A stretch of DNA of 64,000 nucleotides from positions 1-64,000 of the forward strand of contig NZ_JXOK01000022.1 in assembly GCF_000830505.1 (NCBI RefSeq), in the 5' to 3' direction. The notes beneath the pieces were generated by a model, which saw nothing but the letters and a program-made list of their open reading frames with translations, was not told the DNA's origin and made no database searches. Shown here piece by piece: positions 17,563 through 27,277 of this stretch (position 1 is the stretch's first letter; each line of letters starts with the position of its first letter). Made by a program: the position numbers and the translations under genes. The DNA is from Vibrio mytili. GTDB lineage: Bacteria > Pseudomonadota > Gammaproteobacteria > Enterobacterales > Vibrionaceae.

Positions 17563-19290
17563 TTAGTGGTCGACTGCTTGGCCTGCACCAACAGGGACAC
17601 GAACGTGTTCAACCAGATCTTTGACTTCTTGTGGTGTTTCCGCAGTTACTTTCGATACTAAGAATGCCACTATGAAGTTAAATAGAGCACCAATTGCACC
17701 GAATGCGTTTGGCTCAATGCCTAGGAACCAGTTACTACCCCAGCTTTCTAAATAGGTCCAGTCAGAGACAAATAGAATGCCTTTATGCTGGAATACGTAG
17801 AACAGTGTAATACTGATACCGGCAATCATACCCGCAATTGCCCCTTCTTTATTAATGTTCTTGCTGAAGATACCCATCATCAATGCTGGGAAGATGGATG
17901 AGGCTGCCAGACCAAACGCTAGGGCCACGGTACCAGCGGCAAACCCTGGCGGGTTCAAGCCCAGATAACCTGCAGCGGCAATTGCGACTGCCATCGATAT
18001 CCGACTGGCGAGCAGCTCTTTCTTCTCGGAGATATTTGGATTAATAACCCCTTTTATCAAATCATGTGATATGGCCGAGGAAATCGCCAGTAGCAGACCT
18101 GCTGCGGTAGACAATGCTGCCGCCAAACCACCTGCTGCAACAAGTGCAATAACCCAGTTTGGTAATTTAGCTATTTCTGGGTTTGCCAATACCATGATGT
18201 CGTTATCAACGCGTAGTTCGTTGGTTGCGGCATCGGAGGTGTATTGGATGTTGCCGTCACCGTTCTTATCGTCAAAGCCGAGTAGTCCGGTTGTTTCCCA
18301 GTTTTTGAACCAATCAGGACGTTCGTCATACGCTAAGTGCTGACCTGGTGCTGGGTTTACCGTATCCATTAGGTTCAGACGAGCCATCGCTGATACAGCA
18401 GGTGCAGTGGTGTAAAGAATCGCGATGAAAATCAGTGCCCAGCCTGCTGATGTACGAGCATCACGTACCTTAGGTACCGTAAAGAAACGGATGATTACGT
18501 GTGGTAGACCCGCAGTACCAATCATCAGTGACATGGTGTAGACAAACATATTAAGCGTGTCGCCACGGACTTGGGTGGTGTATTCACTAAATCCGAGTTC
18601 GGTCACCACTTGGTCAAGCCGGTCGAGCAGATAGACATCGGTTCCGGTCATAGTACTCCCTAGGCCAATTTGTGGAATAGGGTTACCAGTGAGTTGCAGA
18701 GAGATGAAGATTGCAGGGATAGTGTAAGCAAGAATGAGTACGCAATACTGAGCAATCTGCGTGTATGTAATACCTTTCATGCCGCCTAGTACTGCGTACA
18801 TAAATACGATACACATACCAATCAATAGACCGGTTGAGTAATCCACTTCTAAGAAGCGACCAAATGCTACGCCCACACCTTTCATCTGACCAATAACGTA
18901 AGTCACCGATGCGATAATCAGACAGATAACTGCCACGATACGGGCTGTGTTTGAGTAGAAACGTTCGCCAACAAACTCTGGCACGGTAAATTTACCGAAC
19001 TTACGTAGGTAAGGTGCAAGTAGCAGAGCAAGAAGTACATAACCACCAGTCCAACCCATCAAGAATACGGAACCACCGTAGCCCATGAAGGCAATCAGAC
19101 CAGCCATAGAGATAAACGAAGCAGCAGACATCCAGTCAGCGGCGGTTGCCATACCGTTGGCAATTGGGTTCACACCACCGCCTGCGACGTAGAACTCTTT
19201 GGTCGATCCAGCACGTGCCCAAATGGCGATCCCGATGTAGAGAATAAACGTTGCACCAACCACCAAGTAGGTAATAGTTTTCAAATCCAT
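17563..19290 (-). CDS. actP: Sodium/solute symporter, large subunit (VC_2705 type, probable acetate carrier)
   Basis: A 575-residue inner-membrane symporter of the SSS family. It starts MDLKTITYLVVGATFILYIGIAIWARAGSTKEFYVAGGGVNP and shows the family pattern NGMATAADWMSAASFISMAG, GGMKGITYTQIAQY and AAALSTAAGLLLAISSAISHDL. A hydrophilic loop rich in Asp and Asn (about 310-365) sits between membrane segments. It belongs to the two-component type whose small DUF4212 subunit lies 12 bases upstream. Relation to ActP and its place among acs, crbS and crbR make acetate the likely substrate, taken up with Na+; the exact substrate is inferred, and the actP symbol is used by analogy. Confidence 0.85.
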   Translation of the reverse strand: MDLKTITYLVVGATFILYIGIAIWARAGSTKEFYVAGGGVNPIANGMATAADWMSAASFISMAGLIAFMGYGGSVFLMGWTGGYVLLALLLAPYLRKFGKFTVPEFVGERFYSNTARIVAVICLIIASVTYVIGQMKGVGVAFGRFLEVDYSTGLLIGMCIVFMYAVLGGMKGITYTQIAQYCVLILAYTIPAIFISLQLTGNPIPQIGLGSTMTGTDVYLLDRLDQVVTELGFSEYTTQVRGDTLNMFVYTMSLMIGTAGLPHVIIRFFTVPKVRDARTSAGWALIFIAILYTTAPAVSAMARLNLMDTVNPAPGQHLAYDERPDWFKNWETTGLLGFDDKNGDGNIQYTSDAATNELRVDNDIMVLANPEIAKLPNWVIALVAAGGLAAALSTAAGLLLAISSAISHDLIKGVINPNISEKKELLASRISMAVAIAAAGYLGLNPPGFAAGTVALAFGLAASSIFPALMMGIFSKNINKEGAIAGMIAGISITLFYVFQHKGILFVSDWTYLESWGSNWFLGIEPNAFGAIGALFNFIVAFLVSKVTAETPQEVKDLVEHVRVPVGAGQAVDH

Positions 19291-19302
19291 CTGAGTGACT
19301 CC

Positions 19303-19569
19303 TTACTCATCGTCCACGCCGAATTCACGGTCGATTTGGCGCATCTTCCATGCGTAATAGAAAATAATACCCAGGAAGGCATAGATGGAGCCTTGTTGAG
19401 CAAACCAGAAGCCGAGTTTGTACCCGCCTAATTGAAATTGATTGAGTACATCGACAAATAGAATGCCACAGCCGAAGGACACCACGAACCAGATGACCAT
19501 TAGGCCAATCATGAGCTTCACGTTTTTGTCCCAATAGGCTTTGGCTTTTTCTTCGTTTTCAAATGCCAT
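19303..19569 (-). CDS. Sodium/solute symporter small subunit (DUF4212)
   Basis: An 88-residue membrane protein with two hydrophobic helices (about 17-40 and 54-74). It matches the DUF4212 small-subunit family: AYWDKNVKLMIGLMVIWFVVSFGCGILF, LGFWFAQQGSIYAFLGIIFYYAW, ending MRQIDREFGVDDE. The start at 19569 follows an AGGAGACGG ribosome site; the open frame runs 33 codons further but without family likeness. It is the first gene of a unit with the large symporter subunit. The accessory role is known from the family; the mechanism is not. Confidence 0.9.
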   Translation of the reverse strand: MAFENEEKAKAYWDKNVKLMIGLMVIWFVVSFGCGILFVDVLNQFQLGGYKLGFWFAQQGSIYAFLGIIFYYAWKMRQIDREFGVDDE

Positions 19570-19929
19570 TGCCGTCTCCTTACGATAGGTATTGTTGATA
19601 ACGGTATTGTTGTTAAAAAAATGTTTCAACATGTACATTAGCAAGGTGTTGGCAAGAACTCTTTTCAACTTTAGTCGGGGCTTTAAAGTGACAAAATGCT
19701 CGTATATTGGTTGGTTAGGTGATAATTGAGGTTATTTGTTGATGTTAAAAAGGTGTTAAATTAGCCAAAAGTCTAAGATGAAATGATATTTCGTGTGATT
19801 TATTGTGGTTGGCGTCCCCTTTTTTTCAGCTGAGAACCACGTTGATAGCGATAAACTTTTCGGATCATTGCGTGTTTTGATGCACAATAGCCCTGAAACT
19901 AACGAGTTTTCAATTGAATGAGGGTAGGG
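19570..19929. other. Divergent promoter region between the symporter genes and nhaP2
   Basis: 360 bases without a gene separate the minus-strand symporter unit from plus-strand nhaP2. It must hold both promoters. A TGTGATTTATTGTGG stretch near 19793 resembles half of a CRP site, but the second half does not fit, so I do not call it. Confidence 0.5.
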
Positions 19930-21627
19930 ATGGACGCAAACACTATTAACAGTTTTTTTCTTATCGGTGCACTGTTGATTGCACTGAGCGTGCTTTTAAG
20001 TCCTGTGTCTTCTAAGCTCGGAATCCCGATTTTGCTCGTCTTTCTAGTAGTAGGAATGCTCGCTGGAGAGGATGGATTGGGCGGCATTCTGTTTGATAAC
20101 TATTCCGTTGCTTATCTGGTCAGTAACCTTGCTTTAGCGATCATTCTTCTTGATGGGGGGATGCGTACCCGAGCAGCCAGTTTCCGGGTTGCGCTCTGGC
20201 CTTCCGTTTTATTGGCGACCTTAGGCGTAGCCATAACCACTATTTTAACCGGTTTGATGGCGAGCTGGTTATTTGACCTCGATCTGCTGCAAGGCATTCT
20301 TGTCGGAGCCATCGTCGGATCGACCGATGCTGCGGCGGTATTCTCCTTACTAAAGGGGCGCAGTTTGAATGAGCGTGTTGGGTCGACACTGGAGATAGAA
20401 TCAGGCACTAATGATCCCATGGCTGTTTTTCTAACCGTGACTTTGATTGCGATTTTATCGAGTCAGGGAACAACGCTGAGCGCAGGCTTTTTGGCATTGA
20501 GCTTTGCGAAACAATTTGGCATTGGTGCATTGTTGGGGTTTGCTGGTGGCTGGGTATTATGGAAAATCATCAACCGTAATCAACTGCCGGATGGCCTGTA
20601 CTCGATTTTGACCGTCAGTGGGGGATTACTGATTTTTGCTCTCTCCAACAAATTAGGGGGAAGCGGGATCCTGTCCATTTATTTAGTGGGCCTGCTGTTA
20701 GGCAACCGTCCAACACGCAGTCGCCACTCTATCCTCCACGTCCTCGATGGCATGACGTGGTTAGCACAAATTGGTATGTTCCTCGTTTTGGGGCTGCTTG
20801 TGACTCCGTCCAATTTACTGTCTATTGCGCTGCCTGCCTTGGCGCTTGCTTTCGGGATGATTCTGTTTGCGCGTCCTCTCTCCGTTTGGATAGGTCTATT
20901 GCCGTTTAGAAGTTTTACTGCGCGTGAAAAGTGGTTTGTTTCGTGGGTGGGGTTACGCGGTGCGGTGCCAATTATTTTAGCCGTATTTCCGATGATGGCG
21001 GGTCTGCCAGATGCGCAACTGTACTTCAACTTAGCCTTCTTCGTGGTCATGGTGTCATTGATTGTCCAAGGTGGCACACTGACCAAAGCAATGTCTCTCG
21101 CGAAAGTGGAACTACCTTCTAAACCTGAGCCCATTTCTCGTATTGGGGTGGAGGTGTATCCAACCAGTGAGTGGGAACTGTTTATCTATAAGTTGAAAGC
21201 CGATAAGTGGTGTATTGGCGAACCGATCCGCAGTTTATCTATGCCTGAAGGAACCCGTATTGCCGCGGTATTCCGTCATCAGGAGCTCTTGCATCCTTCT
21301 GGTAGTACCAAGCTTAAAGAGGACGATACCCTTTGTGTGTTTGCGCAAGAGAAAGATTTGAATGCGTTGAGCCTACTGTTTAGTGAAGCGCCAGAAAAAG
21401 CGTCACTGAGCCGATTCTTTGGTGATTTCTTTTTGGATATCGAAGCCAAGTTGTCCGATGTTGCGATGATGTATGGTCTTGATTTGGGAGATAATGGACT
21501 CGATAAAACACTCAAAAGCTTGGTGGAAGAGCAGTTGGGCTCGACGCCAGTCTTAGGGGACCAATTCGAATGGCAAGGTCTGCACTGGATCATTGCAGAC
21601 GTAGTCGATCAACAAGTCACCAAGTAG
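19930..21627 (+). CDS. nhaP2: K+/H+ antiporter NhaP2 (CvrA)
   Basis: Cation/proton antiporter of the CPA1 family that expels K+ (and Na+) in exchange for protons across the inner membrane and helps volume and acid tolerance. The start at 19930 ([33 protein letters not shown]) follows GAGGGTAGG and gives 565 residues. About twelve membrane segments occupy 1-395, with [14 protein letters not shown] and [15 protein letters not shown] carrying the conserved acidic residues. A cytosolic TrkA-C (RCK-C) domain (about 400-490) and a CorC/HlyC-like C-terminus follow. In V. cholerae the gene has the same neighbours. Confidence 0.93.
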   Translation: MDANTINSFFLIGALLIALSVLLSPVSSKLGIPILLVFLVVGMLAGEDGLGGILFDNYSVAYLVSNLALAIILLDGGMRTRAASFRVALWPSVLLATLGVAITTILTGLMASWLFDLDLLQGILVGAIVGSTDAAAVFSLLKGRSLNERVGSTLEIESGTNDPMAVFLTVTLIAILSSQGTTLSAGFLALSFAKQFGIGALLGFAGGWVLWKIINRNQLPDGLYSILTVSGGLLIFALSNKLGGSGILSIYLVGLLLGNRPTRSRHSILHVLDGMTWLAQIGMFLVLGLLVTPSNLLSIALPALALAFGMILFARPLSVWIGLLPFRSFTAREKWFVSWVGLRGAVPIILAVFPMMAGLPDAQLYFNLAFFVVMVSLIVQGGTLTKAMSLAKVELPSKPEPISRIGVEVYPTSEWELFIYKLKADKWCIGEPIRSLSMPEGTRIAAVFRHQELLHPSGSTKLKEDDTLCVFAQEKDLNALSLLFSEAPEKASLSRFFGDFFLDIEAKLSDVAMMYGLDLGDNGLDKTLKSLVEEQLGSTPVLGDQFEWQGLHWIIADVVDQQVTK

Positions 21628-21677
21628 GGTTACGCCTACCGAGTGAGAAAGAAACCGCGGATGAAGAAAACTAAGCT

Positions 21678-22306
21678 TTAGCTGTTCATTTCAGTCAACA
21701 TAATGACCGCTTGGGTGCGGTTTTTGACGCCTAACTTGCGGAAAATTGCGGTCATATGGGCTTTGATGGTGGCTTCTGAAACATTGAGTTCATAAGCGAT
21801 CTGTTTGTTCAGCAAGCCATCGGACAACATGCCTAATACTTTATATTGCTGTGGGGTGAGTGTTGCAATCTTCTCGGCGAGATCATGACAAGCCGCGTTA
21901 TTAGTTATTAGCCCTTCGGGGAAGTAGGGATCACCGCTAAGCACCTGATTGATCGCATTAACGAGCTCACGCATGTCACTGGACTTCGGAATAAAGCCAA
22001 ACGCACCATGGCTTTTTACTTGGGTCACGATGGCGGGCTCTTCGCTAGCTGACACCACCACGACGGGTAAATCAGGATACTCAGCACGTAAGTGAATTAA
22101 ACCTGACATGCCGTTCGCCCCTGGCATCTTGAGATCCAACAACACCAAATCTGGCTCTTCTTCTCTTTCTAGTAAGGCAAGTAGGGCATCAAGTGAATCG
22201 CTTCAAGAAGGTTAGCACCACTGACCGCCATATGAACGGATTGGAATAGCGCATTGCGAAAAAGGGGATGATCATCTGCGATGATGATGGTGTAGGTCGA
22301 ATCCAT
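21678..22306 (-). CDS. crbR: LuxR-type response regulator CrbR (frameshifted)
   Basis: DNA-binding partner of CrbS that activates acs. The true start is the ATG at 22306 (MDSTYTIIIADDHPLFRNALFQ), with the acidic pair of the receiver. The frame runs to GANLLEA and breaks near 22199-22201, where one G appears missing from GCGGAT; restoring it gives LLEADSLDALLALLEREEEPDLVLLDLKMPGANG, with the phosphorylated Asp. The downstream part is intact: a C-terminal NarL/LuxR helix-turn-helix (LTPQQYKVLGMLSDGLLNKQIAYELNVSEATIKAHM). Restored length is about 209 residues. It lies between nhaP2 (convergent) and dsbD, as in V. cholerae. Sequence error or true loss cannot be told apart here. Confidence 0.88.
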
Positions 22307-22461
22307 GACGTTAAACACTTTTGACTATTTCGTTAAATTTATTATTGTCCAGCTTTGCGGTAACGAACAATATTTATTCGCTAAAAGTCTGAACCAAATC
22401 GACTTTTATTAGTGATATTGCATATAGTTGATAGGTTCTAGATCAGAAGTGTGCAGTCGAT

Positions 22462-22495
22462 AACGCCAGTGATACGTGATCTCGTCACTGGCGTT
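22462..22495. terminator. Hairpin after dsbD
   Basis: Perfect 11-base arms AACGCCAGTGA and TCACTGGCGTT lie just past the dsbD stop at 22502. The T run is short on both strands, so termination is likely but less sure than elsewhere. Confidence 0.6.
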
Positions 22496-22501
22496 TGAAT
22501 A

Positions 22502-24364
22502 TTAGAACTGGTTAATGTGCTCTAAAAAAGGTTCCGCCTGCATAAAGCCTGTGATGCGTGCGTTTGAAATATGCTCACCGTTACTATTCCAAAATTCGAT
22601 GGTCGGCAAGCCAAGCACACTCATGCGTTTCAGTAGTTCGATGTCTTGTGGTTCACTTTTTGTCACGTCCGCTTGCAGTAACACAAAGTTTTGCAGTTTC
22701 GCCTCTACATCTGGCTGGTGGAAGGTATACTTTTCGAACTCTTTACATGCCACACACCAGTCGGCATAAAAGTCGAGCATGACTGGTTTGCCCGCTTGTT
22801 TTGCGAGGGCTAATTGCTGTTCTAGCTCAGAGACGTTTGCAATACGCGTAAAGCTGATTGTCACCGATTGCGATTGGGTTTCGCCGTGACCAAACCAGTC
22901 GTTCAGCATGGGCTGAGCGGAAGTCAACAAACCAAGTACCGCAATGATTCCCACCGCACTTTGTTTCCAGCCGCCAAACTCCAGAGTGTTTTTGACATGA
23001 TATAGCCAACCAAAGGCAGCGATACCCAGAACAGACCAAAGTGTCGTTGACCATATTTCTGGTAAAAGTCGCTCAAGCAAGAAGATTGGCGCCGCGAGTA
23101 AAATGAAACCAAACAAGGTCTTAACGCGGTCCATCCATCCACCTGCTTTTGGCAGTAGCTTATTACCAAACACGGCGACTAAAATGAGTGGAATTCCCAT
23201 CCCCATCGCCAGCGCATACAAAGCAATACCACCAGTAAGCAGATCGCCACTCTGCGCGACATATAACAGGGCACCAGAAAGCGGTGCAGTGGTACATGGA
23301 GAACAGACCAGTCCCGAAATTGCACCCATCGCGAAAACACCAGCGCTACTACCGCCTTGCTGTTTATTACTGAGATTGTTCAGCCAAGTTTGTAAGTTTG
23401 CGGGCAGTTGCAATGAGTATAAACCAAACATCGACATCGCCAACGCAACGAACATGACACTCAAACCAATCAGAACATAAGGGTGCTGCATGGCCGCTTG
23501 AAACTGCATTCCTGCAGACGCAACAACGAGCCCTAATAAGGTGTATGTCAGAGCCATACCTTGTACGTAGACAAGAGACAAGCCGAGCGCACGGCGTTGA
23601 CTTAATTTTCCGCTGCCCAGCACGATGCTGGTGAGAATAGGATACATTGGTAGAACGCAGGGGGTGAATGCCAGACCAATCCCCAAAGCGAGGAACAGCA
23701 ATGGTGTCCACCAGTTATCGGCTAAGTTGGCAGCCAGACTGTCTTGTTCTGTGACTGGAACCGAGGTGCGTTTTGAGGATAGTGCACTTTGATTTGATTG
23801 TTCGGGACTGCGAGGTTCTGCGTTTGGTTGTGCCGCGCTTGTTGTCGTAGAAGCCGCCTTGACTGCGTTACTATCATTGACTGCGTTACTATCATTTTGA
23901 GAGGCGGAAAACGCACTGATTGAGATCTCGCGGGTTTCCGGCGGATAACAGAACCCTGCTTTTGCACACCCTTGGTATTGGACCAATAGACGTGCTCCTT
24001 GTTGATAGTTTGACAGCGATACTTCGACAAAAAGGGGGTCTGTATAGATGTTTACCTCACCAAAAAACTCATCGGTATAGGGTTCCCCATCGCGCATCGT
24101 GATGTCATCAACTGTAACATGCTCCCCAGTGATAGAAATACGTTCTTGATAGAGGTAGTAGTCAGGTTTCACTTGCCAGTCGATCAGTACACGATTGCCC
24201 TGTTGGAAGGAGTTCAACGGGAATGCTTCATCAACCGGAACAAATCGGTCTTTGCTGTCAAAGTTCAACGCGGAATTCGTATTGCCAAAAAGGGCGAACG
24301 CCGGCATAGAGATAATGGAAAAACAGAGGATTATGAAGGTAAAGACAAAGCGCATAAAAGACAT
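22502..24364 (-). CDS. dsbD: Thiol:disulfide interchange protein DsbD
   Basis: Carries electrons from cytosolic thioredoxin across the inner membrane to periplasmic DsbC/DsbG and CcmG. A signal peptide ([19 protein letters not shown]) precedes the N-terminal DsbD-alpha domain with the redox pair in [14 protein letters not shown]. Eight membrane segments hold the central cysteines ([17 protein letters not shown] and [15 protein letters not shown]). The C-terminal thioredoxin domain carries [18 protein letters not shown]. The linker at about 155-200 contains a tandem NDSNAV duplication. The start is ATG 24364 or ATG 24355; ribosome sites are weak for both. Length is about 620 residues. Confidence 0.96.
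   Translation of the reverse strand: MSFMRFVFTFIILCFSIISMPAFALFGNTNSALNFDSKDRFVPVDEAFPLNSFQQGNRVLIDWQVKPDYYLYQERISITGEHVTVDDITMRDGEPYTDEFFGEVNIYTDPLFVEVSLSNYQQGARLLVQYQGCAKAGFCYPPETREISISAFSASQNDSNAVNDSNAVKAASTTTSAAQPNAEPRSPEQSNQSALSSKRTSVPVTEQDSLAANLADNWWTPLLFLALGIGLAFTPCVLPMYPILTSIVLGSGKLSQRRALGLSLVYVQGMALTYTLLGLVVASAGMQFQAAMQHPYVLIGLSVMFVALAMSMFGLYSLQLPANLQTWLNNLSNKQQGGSSAGVFAMGAISGLVCSPCTTAPLSGALLYVAQSGDLLTGGIALYALAMGMGIPLILVAVFGNKLLPKAGGWMDRVKTLFGFILLAAPIFLLERLLPEIWSTTLWSVLGIAAFGWLYHVKNTLEFGGWKQSAVGIIAVLGLLTSAQPMLNDWFGHGETQSQSVTISFTRIANVSELEQQLALAKQAGKPVMLDFYADWCVACKEFEKYTFHQPDVEAKLQNFVLLQADVTKSEPQDIELLKRMSVLGLPTIEFWNSNGEHISNARITGFMQAEPFLEHINQF
23861..23896. repeat. 18-bp tandem duplication inside dsbD
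   Basis: GACTGCGTTACTATCATT occurs twice with no spacer, adding one extra NDSNAV to the flexible periplasmic linker between the alpha domain and the first membrane segment. The frame is kept. Confidence 0.9.
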
Positions 24365-24473
24365 CACTTGAGTTAATTTTTTTCATCTTAACTCATAAAG
24401 ACAGAAGAAAGGGGCAAGAAGTTTCGGTGACGTTAAAAAATAATCGATGTTATGAATGATGTGAACCACCGAT

Positions 24474-24503
24474 AAGCGGAGAAACAGAAAAACGTCTCCG
24501 CTT
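24474..24503. terminator. Hairpin after argR
   Basis: Perfect arms AAGCGGAGA and TCTCCGCTT around a 12-base A-rich loop, about 45 bases past the argR stop. The T run is poor on both strands. Confidence 0.6.
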
Positions 24504-24549
24504 ATGTTGGAGCTAAGAGTGACCGCTGCATCTAGATGGGCTGTGAGTA

Positions 24550-25038
24550 TCAGGCGAAGCCCAGGCGTGCTTTTACTACTCGTTCACAAGCGTCAATATG
24601 GTTGATATCTTTTGGGATCACCAGCACGGTATCATTGCCGCCAACGGTGCCTAAGATTTCTTGGTGTGGGTCAATATCCACCAGACGAGCGACCAACTGC
24701 GCGCTGCCCGGATGAGTTTTTACCACTACCATTGCTTGGTTATGGGTTATAAACTCAATTTGTGATGAAATCGATGACTCGACTCGCACTGGCGCTGTCT
24801 CTACGGTAATGCAATACACTTTTTTACCACAGGCATTTTGTACCTTTACGACGCCCAACTGGGACAGCAAACGAGAAACCGTGGATTGACTAATGCCTTT
24901 AAAGCCTATATCGACCAGCGCTTCGCGCAGCGAGTTTTGGGTAGAAAAGCTTTGCTGTTGCAGCAACTGCTTACAAGCATCAGTTAGCTTTTTGTCTTCT
25001 GCGTAATCTACTGTAGTTGGGGCTAGAGTTTCACTCAT
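24550..25038 (-). CDS. argR: ArgR-family arginine repressor/activator (paralogue type)
   Basis: A 162-residue arginine-responsive regulator. The N-terminal winged helix-turn-helix (about 15-80) has SLREALVDIGFKGISQSTVSRLLSQLG, with the ArgR SxVSR recognition helix. The C-terminal hexamerisation and arginine-binding domain has VVVKTHPGSAQLVARLVD and GTVGGNDTVLVIPKD. E. coli ArgR reads GTIAGDDT there, so the first of the two ligand-binding aspartates is Asn here. The gene lies next to pyrBI and the arginine deiminase genes rather than mdh, where the biosynthetic ArgR sits in vibrios. I infer a catabolic paralogue acting on arcACB. Confidence 0.87.
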   Translation of the reverse strand: MSETLAPTTVDYAEDKKLTDACKQLLQQQSFSTQNSLREALVDIGFKGISQSTVSRLLSQLGVVKVQNACGKKVYCITVETAPVRVESSISSQIEFITHNQAMVVVKTHPGSAQLVARLVDIDPHQEILGTVGGNDTVLVIPKDINHIDACERVVKARLGFA

Positions 25039-25412
25039 TGGAACTCCTTAACTTGACGTAACAACAAATCGTCCATGCAACTAAGGCATACAATCTTCCA
25101 TTATCTGCCTGTTCTACCTCTACAACGTTTTCCCTATTCACCATGGTGCATTAACGAGGGGCATCGCTTGTTTGGCTTTTATTATGAAAAATGAGTCTAT
25201 CACCAAAAATATCGTCATTTTGTGGTCAAGGTAAAATTGCTGAATAAATCTCTTGTCCGATATCTTATTTTGGTTATGTACTGTTTTTTTGAAGTTAAAT
25301 TGAAGTTTTGTCCGTAAAGTGTGGTTTATTATTCTTATTGTTGAGATGGGCATTATCTCGCAAATGAGAAGAAATGCCCATTTGATACGCGCTTTATAGT
25401 GTTGAGAAAATC
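25039..25412. other. Intergenic region between pyrI and argR
   Basis: 374 bases. A nested hairpin with TGGGCATT (25347-25354) and AATGCCCA (25373-25380) arms, and an inner TCTC/GAGA stem, lies about 30 bases past the pyrI stop and probably ends pyrBI transcription, though no T run follows. The remainder is AT-rich and should hold the argR promoter. A 71-codon open frame at 25138-25353 has no family-like content and is not called. Confidence 0.55.
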
Positions 25413-25877
25413 TTAGCGAACTTCTGCCATGATCTCGCGTGAGAATACCTTTTCACAGTAATGGCATTTAAGGTGCACATTGTCCTGTTTTTGCTGCACT
25501 TTAAACTTACTTTCAACTGGCTCGCCGTGCGAAATACAGTTACTGTTCGGGCACACAAACACACTTTCAATGAACTCAGGCAAAGTGAGATTGAGTTTAC
25601 TAACGACTTTATACTCTTCGATTTGGTTCACGGTTGCTTTCGGAGCATAAAGTGCCAGTTGGTTTGCTTGCTCTTTCGTCAGATAAATGTTCTCTATCTT
25701 TATCAGATCTTTTGCGTCCAGTGCAGATGACGGCAAGTTCAGCCCAATTGTGATGCGTTGGTTGGATTTATGCATTTTAAACAGTTTTAAGATCTTAATC
25801 CCGATGTTGGCAGGGATATGGTCAATCACAGAACCGTTGCGAATCGCTTCTACTTGTAGTTGAGTTTCTTTTACCAT
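25413..25877 (-). CDS. pyrI: Aspartate carbamoyltransferase regulatory subunit
   Basis: Binds ATP, CTP and UTP and confers allosteric control on PyrB. 154 residues: an N-terminal nucleotide-binding domain ([26 protein letters not shown], with the conserved Lys/His region) and a C-terminal zinc domain whose four cysteines appear in VCPNSNC and [10 protein letters not shown]. It lies 17 bases behind pyrB on the same strand, the usual pyrBI pair. Confidence 0.98.
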   Translation of the reverse strand: MVKETQLQVEAIRNGSVIDHIPANIGIKILKLFKMHKSNQRITIGLNLPSSALDAKDLIKIENIYLTKEQANQLALYAPKATVNQIEEYKVVSKLNLTLPEFIESVFVCPNSNCISHGEPVESKFKVQQKQDNVHLKCHYCEKVFSREIMAEVR

Positions 25878-25894
25878 GATATCTCTCCTGCGAA

Positions 25895-26824
25895 TTAAAT
25901 GGTTTGGTTAAGAACAAGTGCGAGTAAGGCTTCGCGAGCGTATACGCCGTTTTCGGCTTGCTCGAAGTAGTAAGCGTGTTTGGTCTTATCAACATCGGTG
26001 GTGATCTCATCAACACGAGGAAGAGGGTGCAATACTTTCATATTGTCACGAGCGCCTTTCAGTGTGTCGGCAGTTAGGATGAACGCGGATTTAATGTGGG
26101 CGTACTCCGATTCGTCAAAACGTTCTTTTTGAACACGCGTCATATAGAGAATGTCGAGTTCTGGAGCGACTTCTTCAATGTTGCTGTGCATACTGAACGT
26201 GATTCCCGCGTCTTCCAGTTCTTCACAAATGTAATCAGGCATCGCCAGAGCATCAGGTGCGATAAAGAAGAAACGTACATTGTCGAATTTTGCTAACGCT
26301 TGTGTCAGGGAGTGCACGGTTCGGCCGTATTTTAAATCGCCGACAAATGCTACGTTGAGGTTGTCCAACGTGCCTTGCGTTTCGTAAATAGAAAACAGGT
26401 CAAGCAACGTTTGTGTTGGGTGTTGGTTCGCGCCGTCGCCGCCGTTGACTATAGGGACGCCGTTGGAAAACTCAGACGCCAATCGAGCCGCCCCTTCTTG
26501 AGGATGACGCATCACAAACGCATCCACGTATGATGAAATCACTTGTACTGAGTCAGCCAGTGTTTCCCCTTTTTTCGCCAGTGATGTATTACCACCATTA
26601 TCAAAACCGATCACCGTGCCGCCTAAACGCTGAACCGCCGTTTCGAAGGAAAGGCGTGTACGTGTCGATGGTTCAAAAAAGCAGCTTGCGACGACTTTGT
26701 TTTTTAGCAGTTCAGGGTTTGGTTCGGCTTTTAATCGTGCTGCTGTATCAACGATAAGCTCAAGTTCTTCACGGCTGAGCTCTGGGATGGAAATTATGTG
26801 CTTGTTAAATAACGAATGCGCCAT
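25895..26824 (-). CDS. pyrB: Aspartate carbamoyltransferase catalytic subunit
   Basis: Committed step of pyrimidine synthesis: carbamoyl phosphate plus aspartate to carbamoyl aspartate. 309 residues, with the carbamoyl-phosphate loop [14 protein letters not shown], the 80s-loop lysine in [29 protein letters not shown], and the [14 protein letters not shown] motif. The start [13 protein letters not shown] follows GACGAGGAAAC. Transcription passes a leader peptide and an attenuator just upstream, so expression should rise when UTP is low. Confidence 0.98.
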   Translation of the reverse strand: MAHSLFNKHIISIPELSREELELIVDTAARLKAEPNPELLKNKVVASCFFEPSTRTRLSFETAVQRLGGTVIGFDNGGNTSLAKKGETLADSVQVISSYVDAFVMRHPQEGAARLASEFSNGVPIVNGGDGANQHPTQTLLDLFSIYETQGTLDNLNVAFVGDLKYGRTVHSLTQALAKFDNVRFFFIAPDALAMPDYICEELEDAGITFSMHSNIEEVAPELDILYMTRVQKERFDESEYAHIKSAFILTADTLKGARDNMKVLHPLPRVDEITTDVDKTKHAYYFEQAENGVYAREALLALVLNQTI

Positions 26825-26851
26825 GATGGTGTTTCCTCGTCGTAAATGACA

Positions 26852-26880
26852 GACAAAAAAAAGCCCCCTAAAAATAGGAG
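26852..26880 (-). terminator. pyrBI attenuator
   Basis: On the minus strand an 8-base stem (GCCTCCTA with TAGGGGGC, one G-T pair) closes a TTTT loop and runs into nine T residues, 28 bases before the pyrB start. The stop of the leader peptide lies within the 3' arm. As in the enteric pyrBI attenuator, a ribosome close behind RNA polymerase would prevent the hairpin; polymerase pausing at low UTP would allow this coupling. Confidence 0.9.
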
Positions 26881-26975
26881 GCTTCCAAAAAGATGGTTGG
26901 AGAAAATGAAACAGCGAACGTCCCTGAGCCAGGGTGCGAAAAATATTCGCGATGCATAGTCAATGACAATTTCAT
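26868..26975 (-). CDS. pyrL: pyrBI leader peptide
   Basis: A 35-residue reading frame starts at ATG 26975 after a TTTGGAGAGC ribosome site and stops with TAG inside the attenuator. It begins [18 protein letters not shown] and ends FLEASYF. The architecture (good ribosome site, short peptide, stop within the terminator stem) is that of E. coli pyrL, whose translation couples ribosome position to attenuation. The amino-acid sequence itself need not be conserved. Most automatic annotation would miss it. Confidence 0.85.
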   Translation of the reverse strand: MKLSLTMHREYFSHPGSGTFAVSFSPTIFLEASYF

Positions 26976-27003
26976 TTTGCTCTCCAAAGATAAATTGCGA
27001 AGG

Positions 27004-27031
27004 ATTATACGGACAAAATAACGCCTTGCAA
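27004..27031 (-). promoter_or_regulatory. Promoter of pyrL-pyrBI
   Basis: Minus strand: TTGCAA (27026-27031), 16 bases, TATAAT (27004-27009), ending 28 bases before the leader ATG. The -10 is perfect and the start point would give a short untranslated leader. Confidence 0.7.
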
Positions 27032-27156
27032 GGGTTTGTTCAAAGTATCCAAAAAATGGATTTTTATGCGAAGATGGCGTTTTTTGTCTTCTTTTTTGCG
27101 GACGTTGTAAACACTTGGCTGGTGGCGATACCGCGGCCGTTTGGGATGCTTTTGGA

Positions 27157-27218
27157 TGAAAAAAATGCGGGTTTTATTCAGAGAGTTTCGAGGATCTCTC
27201 TTCCTGCAACCCGCATTC
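27157..27218 (-). terminator. Long terminator of the arc unit
   Basis: On the minus strand, outer arms AATGCGGGTT and AAACCCGCATT enclose an inner hairpin (AGAGAG...CTCTCT) and run into TTTTTTTC. It lies 60 bases past the arcB stop, ahead of the pyrBI promoter. Confidence 0.8.
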
Positions 27219-27277
27219 CCTGCAGAACCTATCGCGAGGTTTTCATTGCTCACTCAGAGTTCGAATGTCAGATTCGA

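Noticed and set aside
19780..19815. CRP site upstream of the symporter genes
   Set aside because: Only the TGTGA half is good; the second half reads GTGG, so the call would not stand.
25138..25353. 71-codon minus-strand open frame between argR and pyrI
   Set aside because: AT-rich, no ribosome site, overlaps the pyrI-side hairpin and shows no family-like pattern.
27005..27253. 82-codon minus-strand open frame between arcB and pyrB
   Set aside because: It runs through the arc terminator and the pyrBI promoter, so it is an accident of sequence.
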